A program made the translations under genes and the position numbers. From positions 1,094,364 to 1,133,212 of the forward strand of contig NZ_GL636070.1 in NCBI RefSeq assembly GCF_000186445.1: a stretch of DNA of 38,849 bases, in the 5' to 3' direction. This DNA is from Streptococcus agalactiae ATCC 13813 (GTDB lineage Bacteria > Bacillota > Bacilli > Lactobacillales > Streptococcaceae). Of the stretch, positions 27,757 to 37,300 are shown one piece after another. Positions within the stretch are counted from its first letter, which is position 1, and each line of letters starts with the position of its first letter. Under the pieces are notes generated by a model. It was given only the letters and a program-made list of their open reading frames with translations, made no database searches and was not told the origin of the DNA.

Positions 27757-28080
27757 ATGTTAAAAACACGAACACATATTAATGAATTAGAAACAAAAAT
27801 CGCCCTTGATTTAGTACACAGATATCTAGGTATTCAACAACTTGTTTTTTCAAAGTGGAGGCATTCTTTAGAAACTGGTTCATGGTCTTCTATTATAACA
27901 ATAAATGGCGTTAATATTATCAATTACATTGTTGATGATATTAGTGACAGTAATAGTATTTCAGGTATTATTTGTCATCCTAAAAGTTTTCATCTCAGAC
28001 CTAGAGAAAAAAAGGAACCTATTCAGTCTATTGATGAGTTAGATATCACCTGGTCTTTGAATAGAGAGGAAAATGAATGA
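27757..28080 (+). CDS. Small protein of unknown function, paired with a lipase
   Basis: I do not recognise this 107-residue protein. It has no signal peptide or membrane segment, is mixed alpha/beta in appearance, and has an acidic C-terminus (ITWSLNREENE). The AAGGAG site 8 nt before the ATG is good. Its stop overlaps the start of the lipase gene (ATGA), so the two are translationally coupled. That suggests a partner, chaperone or inhibitor of the lipase, but the sequence does not show which. Confidence 0.75.
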   Translation: MLKTRTHINELETKIALDLVHRYLGIQQLVFSKWRHSLETGSWSSIITINGVNIINYIVDDISDSNSISGIICHPKSFHLRPREKKEPIQSIDELDITWSLNREENE

Positions 28081-28859
28081 TTCCAGATAGTAGTTTTAAA
28101 GTGCTATCAGATATGGCATATAATATTGAAAAATCCAAAGCAGAAAGTAATGGACACCTTCAAATTATAGAAGGTAGTCAAATTATTGATTTCCATCAAA
28201 AACGCTCTTTTATGGTATTAGAGGTTAATGATGATATCAATAATGGTATGCAGGCTATGGCATGTCAGTCTTTGGATGAAAGTAATCATATTGTTATAGC
28301 ATATTCAGGAACGAACGCTTTTAATAAGAAAGATATCTTAACAGATATCGATTCAGTTGTATTGGGGAAGAACAATAAATTGCTAACTTGTCCTTCAAGT
28401 ATTACCCTGAGAGAGGATGGCATTTCTCTGCCTTGTAAAAATCCAAGTCAAATTACAACATCTAAACTATTTGCACAAAAAATTAAGATGAACTATCCTG
28501 ATGCAACCCTCTGGTTAACAGGCCATTCTCTAGGTGGTTATTTGGCCATGATTGTGGCTTCAGAAATGAGATTATCAGCGCGTGTTTTTAATTCCCCTAG
28601 TCCCATTAACAATATGTCTGAAGCAGCCACATCCTATGTAATTTCACATCCAGAGAAGTATCATAGTTACCGTATTAATAAAGATTACATTGGTAATTTT
28701 GGTATTAATAGTTCAGATGATAAATTAGGTATTTCTAAAAGAGTCAATGCTAAGAAGCAACATGGTTTTTATAAAAAGATTTTCTTTCACGAATTGACAC
28801 GATTTCGATTAAATCAACAAGGACAGATTGTTGATATAGATGAAAATAAACAGGATTAA
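28077..28859 (+). CDS. Alpha/beta-hydrolase lipase-like protein upstream of the type VII locus
   Basis: The 260-residue protein has the class-3-lipase-like hydrolase core. VIAYSGTNA (73-81) is at the oxyanion site, LWLTGHSLGGYLAMIVA (145-161) holds the nucleophile Ser151, and the acid and histidine are likely in the segment after residue 195 (candidates Asp203 and His224 or His233). There is no signal peptide, membrane anchor or wall-sorting motif. Lying between the pyr operon and esxA, it may be a type VII substrate or a cytoplasmic esterase. S. aureus TslA is a T7SS lipase precedent, but that protein has an extra targeting domain that is absent here. The type VII link is therefore an inference from position. 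Confidence 0.78.
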   Translation: MIPDSSFKVLSDMAYNIEKSKAESNGHLQIIEGSQIIDFHQKRSFMVLEVNDDINNGMQAMACQSLDESNHIVIAYSGTNAFNKKDILTDIDSVVLGKNNKLLTCPSSITLREDGISLPCKNPSQITTSKLFAQKIKMNYPDATLWLTGHSLGGYLAMIVASEMRLSARVFNSPSPINNMSEAATSYVISHPEKYHSYRINKDYIGNFGINSSDDKLGISKRVNAKKQHGFYKKIFFHELTRFRLNQQGQIVDIDENKQD

Positions 28860-28975
28860 ACAATAATATTAAAAATAATTTTAAATAATGCAGTAAATTT
28901 GAATATATTTTAAAAAATATGTTGTAATAATTATGCAGTTGTTGCAAAAGTGTTTATAGAAAAAGGAGAAAATTT

Positions 28976-29266
28976 ATGGCACAAATTAAATTAACACCAG
29001 AAGAACTTCGCTCATCAGCACAAAAGTACACAGCTGGTTCTCAACAAGTAACAGAAGTTCTTAATTTGCTTACTCAAGAGCAAGCAGTTATTGACGAAAA
29101 TTGGGATGGATCTACTTTTGATTCTTTTGAAGCACAATTCAATGAATTATCTCCAAAAATTACAGAATTTGCTCAATTACTCGAAGATATTAACCAGCAA
29201 TTATTAAAAGTTGCAGATATCATTGAGCAGACGGATGCAGATATTGCTTCTCAAATTAGTGGATAG
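28976..29266 (+). CDS. esxA: EsxA, WXG100 type VII secretion substrate
   Basis: This 96-residue, almost wholly helical protein has the central turn ENWDGSTF (Trp43-Asp44-Gly45), the WXG motif of ESAT-6-like proteins. The first helix starts IKLTPEELRSSAQKY and the second continues to DIIEQTDADIASQI. WXG100 proteins are secreted as folded dimers and also act in assembly and activation of the EssC motor. AAAAAGGAG lies 8 nt before the ATG. A 115-bp AT-rich upstream region probably contains the promoter, but I could not fix its boxes. A hairpin follows the gene and may keep EsxA levels above those of the membrane components. Confidence 0.95.
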   Translation: MAQIKLTPEELRSSAQKYTAGSQQVTEVLNLLTQEQAVIDENWDGSTFDSFEAQFNELSPKITEFAQLLEDINQQLLKVADIIEQTDADIASQISG

Positions 29267-29289
29267 TATCGTATCATAGTCTATAAGTG

Positions 29290-29317
29290 AATAGGAAGGC
29301 AAAGCCTTCCTATTTTG
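29290..29317 (+). terminator. Leaky terminator between esxA and esaA
   Basis: A perfect 11-bp inverted repeat (AATAGGAAGGC / GCCTTCCTATT, loop AAA) is followed by only TTG, so the T tract is short. It would stop or stabilise many esxA transcripts while letting some read into esaA. No other promoter for esaA is evident. Confidence 0.7.
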
Positions 29318-29347
29318 TTGAAAATAAAATATATTTTAGGAAGAATT

Positions 29348-32300
29348 ATGAAAAGAAATAACTTTAGAATACTTTGGTATATTATAGCTGTTGCTCTCTT
29401 TTTAGTAGCTATTGCTGGCCTTAATCTTAAGCTTCAAGGCGATCATGCAAAAGAGAATAAAACAACACAGTCAGCTACTAACACTAAACTAAATATAGCA
29501 TTAGTCAACGAAGATCAAAATGTATCTAATGGTAAAGAAAGTTATAATTTAGGAGCTAGTTATATTAAGTCTATCGAACGTGATAATAGTCAAAATTGGT
29601 CAGTTGTTAGTCGAGGTACTGCTCAAAATGGATTAGACAAAGGTGATTATCAATTAATGGTTATCATCCCTAATAACTTTTCTCAAAAACTTCTTGATGT
29701 CAATAAAGCAAATGCAGAGCAAACAACTATCTCTTATAAGGTTAATGCCAAGGGGAATTTAGCATTAGAGAAAAAGGCAACTGAAAAAGAGAAAGATATT
29801 GTTTCAGAGTTAAATAGCCACTTAGTAAATATGTACATGGCAAGTATTTTAAGTAACTTATATACAGCTCAAGAAAATGTACAGGCCATGGTAAATGTTC
29901 AGTCAGGTAATATCTCAAATTACCAAAAAAATCTTTTAGATTCTGCAACTAATTTCCAAAATATCTTTCCAGCCCTCGTTAACCAGTCTAGTAGTTCCAT
30001 TACTGCTAACGAATCACTGAAAAAATCTTTAGAAGCTTCTGATAACATGTTTAATGATTTGGTGACAACCCAGACAAATACTGGGAAAGATTTATCAAGC
30101 TTAATAGAACAGCGCCATCAAGATAGCATTTCGTATGAAGCGTTTTCGACCTCATTACTAGAAATGAATAACGAGTTATTAGAGAAGCAATTATCTGATA
30201 TTATCACACAAGCACAAAAAGACCAAGAAACATTATCATCACAACTCAATAGTATTATGGGTGATGATAACAATCATAATCATAAAGAAAACTCATCAGC
30301 TTATCTAAATGTTGCAAGGCAAAAAATCCAAGAACTATCTGAAGCACTCAAGTCACAAGATAACATTGCTAAAGATCAAAGTGAACAACTAGATAAAATT
30401 GTTAGAGAGGGACTAGCAAGTTACTTTGCTAAGAATAATAAAGATAATATTACTTTATTAGAATTATTGAAGAGTCATTCTACTAATGAGAAGACTTTGA
30501 AAGATTTTAAAGCTAAGGTAGCAGATTTCACAAATTCTCTCATTTCAAGCATTCCTTCACTAAACCTTTCGGAGTTGCACTTAACCCAAGAAGAAGAAAA
30601 AGCCATTCAGTTTACATCTTCTGATTCGGAAATCATTAAAAAAGTAAGCAACGAAAGAACTCTGTATTTAAATACTAATTTATTGAATCGTCTTTTTGAA
30701 GCTAGGAAAAATAGAGATGAAGCTAAAATAAAGTTAATCAATTAAAATTGTCATCTAGTTCTACTCGAACTGGTGAGCAGATAGTTTCTGTTGAATCAAA
30801 TAATCCAGATTACAGGGTAGATACCTGGACGGTTAATGGTAAGCAAACAAGAACCTTGGACCCCAGCCAAAACAATAATATTATTATCAATAGCAGTTAT
30901 CAAAGGGAATCATCTAACTCTAGTATTACGAAACCAAGCTATACAATCACTATCGGGAATCAGAAACAAATTGTACAAAATGATGACGGTAAAATCCAAC
31001 GGTCTTACTTTGAGGCAGAGGCAACGTATCAACGAACTCTACAAGAAGTAAATGATGCATATAACACCACTCACGGATTAGTAGCTAAATACTACATTAT
31101 TTCTGATGGCGAAGAACCGCAAAATTTATTTGATCAATTTTTAAATCAAAGTGTTAACGATACGATGGTTGATCTGGTCAAAAATGGTATAACTAAGTAT
31201 TTGATGGATGAAAACACTGCTGATGCGCAACAGAAAGTTAAAGATGTCATGGAGGAAGTTGAAAATAGTCAAGATGAATTGGCGGATCAAATGGCAAAAG
31301 TAACTGAGACAAATGTACGACTAACAGATGCAATCAAAAAACAGCTTGAAACCCTTCAATCAATTAACATGAAGGTCCAAAACATCACACAGGATCAATC
31401 TAAAGTAAACGACTCACAGAAAACAACTGATCAACAATTATCTGATTTGAAGAACCATCTAGATGGGCTAATGACCTCTGCAGCGGGCGTAAAAGATATG
31501 TCCAAATCTAATAGTCAAGAGGCGGACCAAGTTAATCAAATATTCACATCATTCAATAAAGATGTTCAAGATGCTAAAAATTCGGGCAACAAACTTTCGA
31601 CGGATGCAACCGATTTAATGGCTAACTTCCAAAAAGAATTGGCCAATAATGGTGATTTCGTAGCTTCTTTCTCTAAAGTTTTTAATACTGCTTATAAAAA
31701 TGGAGTGCCAAATGATATTCTCCTTAATTTCTTATCACGACCTGTCGCTGAATCAGCGTCTGCAGTTAGGGCAACTGAAAATACTTATCGCCCATTCACT
31801 TGGATACTATTATTAGAAGTTGTTAGCCTATTTACAGCATATATCTTTGCGACTCAAAACCTTATTAAGAAATTGACAGATAGGTATAATGTCAACCGCT
31901 GGCTTCAAACAGACTTTTTAAATGTCATTGTCATTTCAGGCCTCTCTCTTGTTATTGGTTTAGCACTGGGAGTTATCTCAAGCAGAAGTCTTCATGTCAT
32001 GCCTGAATATGTACCATCTTGGTTCCTAGTTATGACTCTGTTTAGTTTTTTATTAATTCATAGTCAGTATTTCTTTATTAAAAATTTTAAAGCAGTTGGT
32101 ATGGGTTTGGCTTTGTTTATGATTATTAGTTTTGTGTATCTATCAAATGCCGTAGGCACAGTAGCGACTGTTAGTGGACTTCCAAAATTACTAAAAGCTA
32201 TTAATCCACTATCTATCCTTGAAAATCAATTATCATCTTATTTTGATAATGTGACAACTGGATTTATTTTCCTTATCTTAGTACTTCTTGTGGATGTTGC

Positions 32301-32358
32301 TTTTATTATCATGAATATTTTTATCACCTTAAATTTTGAAGCTAAAGTAAAAGAGTGA
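29348..32358 (+). pseudogene. esaA: Type VII secretion membrane protein EsaA, frameshifted
   Basis: EsaA is a large membrane protein of the T7SS with an extracellular domain. The first frame runs from ATG 29348 (AGGAAG site; an upstream TTG at 29315 lies in the hairpin) to TAA at 30743, with one N-terminal membrane segment (residues 8-27) and a long, coiled-coil-rich, Gln/Asn-rich region. The second frame is open from 30727 to 32358, with coiled coil and five C-terminal membrane segments. The join is at the A4 run 30725-30728: adding one A restores GCT AAA AAT AAA GTT and a single 1003-residue protein, close to the known EsaA length of about 1000. As written, the product is cut before its C-terminal membrane domain. 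The second frame has no convincing start or ribosome site. Confidence 0.88.
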
Positions 32359-32366
32359 GGTTGTTG

Positions 32367-32840
32367 ATGAAGTTGAAACGATTTTTAGCCTGTCTACTAA
32401 TATTATCCTGTATGAGTCAAACATCAGTATTTTCTGATGGGTTAAAGAATAATGATATTCATTTTGATACAAAACGTTTAGAATCAGATTCACAAAAAAA
32501 TTCTGGTTTTCAAACTGAATTAACTAAAGATTTATTTAAAAAAGAAGACCTTAAAAAATTGGATAAAAACCGTCAATCTAAAGTCTCACTCCAGAAAAAG
32601 CAGTCTAAGCAACTGTTTCAATATTCAAATAAAGGACAATCTGATAGGAAAAAACGTATCAAACAATTATTTTCTGAAGAAAGTAATCAATTTAAATTTG
32701 TTACAAGAACAGAAGAACCGACTGTTTCGGCTGATATTGGTCATATAATTATATACCTGGTTCTCATTAGTTTGGTACTAATATTAGCTTCTATAATGAC
32801 TTTTAAAATAAAGGACAAAAAGGATGAATACACATATTAA
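32367..32840 (+). CDS. essA: Type VII secretion protein EssA
   Basis: This small membrane component has 157 residues from ATG 32367 (GAGG 7 nt upstream). An in-frame GTG 12 nt earlier overlaps the end of esaA and is less likely. It has an N-terminal hydrophobic segment resembling a signal sequence (FLACLLILSCMSQTSVFS), a very basic and Gln/Lys-rich middle, and one C-terminal membrane segment (HIIIYLVLISLVLILASIMTF) before a charged tail. Sequence conservation in EssA is low, so the call depends on architecture and on its place between esaA and esaB. The 3' end overlaps esaB by 17 nt. Confidence 0.85.
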   Translation: MKLKRFLACLLILSCMSQTSVFSDGLKNNDIHFDTKRLESDSQKNSGFQTELTKDLFKKEDLKKLDKNRQSKVSLQKKQSKQLFQYSNKGQSDRKKRIKQLFSEESNQFKFVTRTEEPTVSADIGHIIIYLVLISLVLILASIMTFKIKDKKDEYTY

Positions 32841-33066
32841 CATTACTCTAGATATGGGGGAAACCTCAAAAGATTTACGTATCCCTTTGAAAATTAGCGT
32901 TAAGCAATTAGTAATGGAATTAGATAGTATTTTTAGCCGTACTGAAAGGCGTACCAAATATCAACTAAGAGTTATAAATAAAGGTATTTTATTGGGAGAG
33001 AACGATATATTAGCGCACCATCCAGTAACAACTGGTGATCGTATAAGGATAGAGGAGTTTTATTAA
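32824..33066 (+). CDS. esaB: EsaB, ubiquitin-like type VII component
   Basis: This 80-residue cytoplasmic protein has the YukD/EsaB ubiquitin-like fold: a first beta strand HINITLDMG, a central helix VKQLVMELDSIF and a closing HPVTTGDRIRIEEF. In relatives it is needed for, or tunes, secretion without being exported. It begins inside essA, and its stop overlaps the essB start (TAATG), so essA-esaB-essB are coupled. Confidence 0.92.
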   Translation: MNTHINITLDMGETSKDLRIPLKISVKQLVMELDSIFSRTERRTKYQLRVINKGILLGENDILAHHPVTTGDRIRIEEFY

Positions 33067-34340
33067 TGGAAACAGATTCGTTTGTATTTGAAGAACAAGA
33101 CTTTCAATTTGAAAAAGGACCAGATTTTTGGCAGTTATCTCTTAAGCGTTCAAAAGTAGGAACTCAAAATCTGCAACAACTGCAATTGTTAGAAATTCAC
33201 CATTCTTTGTTGATGCCTATGACAACTGCAATTGATGCAGATACCATTCAATTTCAATTCCAGACAGAAGCGCACGCTCTATTTTTTGAAAGCTTTAAAA
33301 AAGAAACTTTATCTGAAAAATTACGATTAGCCTTGAATGTCTTGGATTTAGATAAGGCTTTGTCTTTGTCAGTAAATTTCATTTTGCATCCCTCTAATCT
33401 ATTTTTAACAAAAAATGCAACTGCTAAAATAGCTTATCGTAGCCTTCCTGGGATTATGAGACCTGAGAAATTTGGTCCAGAAGAGTTTTTATATCAATTC
33501 AAATGTTTTGTCTTTGCATTATTGACGCAACATGACTATATAGAGTTGTATAATGGTGCTATTTCTGTTATTGAAGTATCAGATTTCCTAAAAAGCATTT
33601 ATCATGCAGAAACTATTCAGGCTGTTAGAGACATCATTACTATTGATTATGAGCAGCAAGTAGAAGTAGAAACTCATACGTTAGCAAAAGTATCAAGGGC
33701 AAAATATAAGCTTTATAAATACATAAGTGTTTGGCTAGGAGCTTTATCTACAATACTCTTGATTCCGCTAGTATATCTGGTTTTTATTCACAATCCATTC
33801 AAAGAAAAAATGTTGGCAGCGGATACTTCATTTATTAAAGTTGATTATAATCAAGTGATTAATCGACTAGAACATGTAAAAGTAAGTAAGTTACCTTATA
33901 CACAGAAGTACGAGTTGGCCTATTCCTATATTAATGGAATGTCATTTTCTGAAGAACAGCGTGAAGTTATTTTAAACAATGTTACGCTCAAGACTGATGA
34001 GCTCTATCTTGATTATTGGATTAATATTGGCCGTGGTTTAGATGATGATGCTATTGATGCTGCCAAACGTTTAGACGATTCTGACCTTGTTATTTATGCT
34101 ATTGTTCAGAAAATGGATCAGGTTAGAAAAGACAATAGTTTATCTGGTAAAGATCGTGAACAAAAACTTTCTGAGCTACAAACAGACTATGATAAATATT
34201 GGAAAGACCGTAAGACAGCCTTAACAGATGAGGAATCCAAATCGAAAAATAGCAATAATCATTCGACAAATTCCAACAAAGAGTCATCTGAATCATCAAG
34301 TACTACAGCAAGTACATCTTCTAAAACTAAAAGTAGGTAG
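33066..34340 (+). CDS. essB: Type VII secretion protein EssB
   Basis: This 424-residue bitopic membrane protein has an N-terminal pseudokinase-like cytoplasmic domain (about 1-210, with the family's SLLMPM and RSLPGIMRPE segments). One membrane span (about 219-241, WLGALSTILLIPLVYLVF) is followed by an external helical domain (YINGMSFSEEQRE, WINIGRGLDDDAI) and a disordered Ser/Asn/Lys-rich tail. It is a core part of the membrane complex with EssC. essC begins 7 bp downstream. Confidence 0.94.
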   Translation: METDSFVFEEQDFQFEKGPDFWQLSLKRSKVGTQNLQQLQLLEIHHSLLMPMTTAIDADTIQFQFQTEAHALFFESFKKETLSEKLRLALNVLDLDKALSLSVNFILHPSNLFLTKNATAKIAYRSLPGIMRPEKFGPEEFLYQFKCFVFALLTQHDYIELYNGAISVIEVSDFLKSIYHAETIQAVRDIITIDYEQQVEVETHTLAKVSRAKYKLYKYISVWLGALSTILLIPLVYLVFIHNPFKEKMLAADTSFIKVDYNQVINRLEHVKVSKLPYTQKYELAYSYINGMSFSEEQREVILNNVTLKTDELYLDYWINIGRGLDDDAIDAAKRLDDSDLVIYAIVQKMDQVRKDNSLSGKDREQKLSELQTDYDKYWKDRKTALTDEESKSKNSNNHSTNSNKESSESSSTTASTSSKTKSR

Positions 34341-34346
34341 GTGGAT

Positions 34347-37300
34347 ATGTTAGTTATTTGTTATTATCAATCACTCCGCTACGAATTTAATATTGAAGAG
34401 GAGAAATCCTTTCTAATATCATCAAACGGCAAGTCGCCAATACCAGTATCAGATTTAGAAAATGACATCACGCTAAAAAATATACAAGGTCAATTGGTAT
34501 ATATTATTGACCAAAAAGAAAAAGAGTTAACTAATGGTGTAGAGATTTCAGGAATTGTCTTCTATTTAGCGAATAATCAAAAAGAAATTTATACTCCCTT
34601 AGATTACGAAGATATATTAATCGGTGATAAAGAAGGGTATCGTGTCCGTTTTAAAGAAGGAGCCCCTAATTTATTACTGAAAAAAATAGAAAGTAATTGG
34701 CAGCTTAATTTATTTGAAGGTGATATTTATCTGAATAATCATCTTCAAAAAGTAGTGCAGCAGTTACCTTTAAGTTTAGGTGATGAGATTAGCTTCCAAG
34801 GAACAATTGTTAAGCTTTTCCCAGATGAAATTCAAATCTGGGGGGGCTGATTATGAAACATCATTAACTAAGAAAGTTATGTCAGCTTATCAATTTTACG
34901 AAGGCTATCCTGATTTTCACCGCTCACCTCGTATTATTTATCGTTCCAGTGAAGATAAAATTACAGTTAATGCGCCTGGTAATGAACCTAATAAGTCTAA
35001 AGATGAACTGTTAAAATTAATTGTTCCTCCTCTAGTGATGATTGGAGTCAGCATTCTTATTTCTATTTTTCGTCCTCGTGGTATCTATATCATTGCAACA
35101 ATGTCAATGGCTCTAGTGACGATGATTTTCTCTATCACTGGTTACTTTAAAAATCGTAAACAGTATAAGCAGGACTTACAAGAACGCATTGATTCCTATC
35201 ATGACTATTTATCTGATAAATCAATTGAACTTCAGAAGTTAGCTAAAGAGCAAAAGCGTGGGCAACACTATCATTACCCAACGATTGAAGGTTTACAGGA
35301 AATGGCTGATACTTATCACCATCGTATTTATGAAAAGACACCACTTCATTTTGACTTCTTGTATTATCGCCTAGGTTTGGAAGAAGTACCAACGAGCTAT
35401 AATATTCATTATTCTCAACCAGAACGTTCTGGGAAAAAAGATCCTTTAGAGAACGAAGGCTATAACCTCTACTTTAACAATCGTTATATTAAAAATATGC
35501 CGATTGTTGCGAATTTATCACATGGACCAGTTGGCTATATAGGACCACGAGGTTTAGTATTGGAGCAACTCCAATTGATGGTTAATCAATTAGCTTTTTT
35601 CCATTCTTACCATGATGTTCAATTTATTACTATTGTTCCAGAGGAAGAGATGGATAAGTGGTCTTGGATGCGTTGGTTGCCACATGAAACCTTACAAGAT
35701 GTCAATGTTCGTGGCTTTGTTTATAATCAAAGAAGCCGTGATCAAGTGCTCAACAGTCTTAACCAAATTTTAAAATTACGTCGCACACAACGCGAAGATA
35801 AATCTGCCAAAGAAGGGACTTTATTTTCTCCGCATTATGTCGTTATTGTAACTGATGAAAAGTTAATTTTAGATCACGTCATCATGGAATTCTTTACGGA
35901 AGATCCTACAGAATTGGGATGTTCTCTCATCTTTGTTCAAGATGTTATGAGTTCACTTTCAGAAAATATCAAAACCATTATTAATATTAAAGACCGTAAT
36001 ACTGGTCAGTTAGTTATAGAAGAAGGAGAGCTTAAAGAAACAGATTTTGAATTAGATCATTTCTTAGAGGATTATGACAAGGAAAATATTTCACGTCGCC
36101 TAGCTCCGTTAAATCACCTACAAAATCTTAAATCTTCAATACCAGAAGCAGTTACTTTTATGGAAATGTATCAAGCAGAAGAATTTGAAGATTTGCATGT
36201 TCAAGAGCGTTGGATAAGCCATGCTCCGTATAAAAGCTCAGCTGTTCCACTTGGCTTACGTGGTCAGGATGATATTGTTTATCTAAACCTACATGAAAAA
36301 GCTCATGGTCCTCATGGATTAGTTGCAGGAACAACGGGATCAGGGAAGTCAGAAATTATACAGTCCTATATCCTTTCTTTAGCTGTTAATTTCCATCCAC
36401 ACGATGTAGCTTTCCTTCTCATAGACTACAAAGGTGGGGGGATGGCAAACCTCTTTAAGGACCTGCCACACTTACTTGGCACCATCACCAACTTAGATGG
36501 TGCCCAATCGATGCGTGCTTTGGTTTCTATTAATGCTGAATTGAAACGTCGTCAACGTTTATTTGCTAAAGCTGATGTTAATCATATTAACCAGTATCAG
36601 AAGAAATACAAACTTGGAGAAGTTTCAGAACCAATGCCTCATCTCTTCTTAATCTCCGATGAGTTTGCCGAATTGAAATCCAACCAACCTGAGTTTATGA
36701 AAGAGCTTGTCTCAACAGCGCGAATTGGGCGTTCCCTAGGGATTCACTTAATCCTAGCGACCCAAAAACCATCTGGTGTGGTAGATGACCAAATCTGGTC
36801 AAACTCACGCTTCAAACTAGCTCTTAAAGTAGCAGACCGCGGCGACTCCATGGAAATGCTCCATACTCCAGATGCCGCCGAGATTACACAAGCAGGACGT
36901 GCCTACCTCCAAGTTGGTAATAATGAAGTCTATGAACTCTTCCAATCAGCATGGTCAGGAGCAGATTACCAACCTGAAAAAGACGACCAAGGGATTGAAG
37001 ACCATACCATTTATTCCATCAACGACCTTGGCCAATACGAAATCCTAAATGATGATCTTTCAGGCTTAGACCAAGCCGAAAATATTAAAGAAGTACCTAC
37101 GGAATTAGATGCTATCGTTGAAAACATTCAAGCTTTAACCAAAGAAATGGGCATCTCAGACTTACCTCAACCGTGGCTACCGCCTCTAAGCAATCAGATT
37201 GCAGTAACCGATCTCCGTAAGGAGGGATCAGTAGACCTCTGGAGCAAGGCCCCATCTTACAAAGCTGTTCTTGGCTTTATGGATATACCAAGCCAACAAG

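Noticed and set aside
30748..32358. Independent gene starting at TTG 30748
   Set aside because: There is no ribosome site, the frame is open further upstream to 30727, and the sequence continues the EsaA coiled coil, so it is the second half of a frameshifted esaA.
34780..34839. Possible separate start of the long essC frame upstream of the G tract
   Set aside because: The in-frame codons in 34780-34839 overlap the FHA coding sequence in the wrong frame, have no ribosome site and do not resemble EssC. The true protein joins at the G run.
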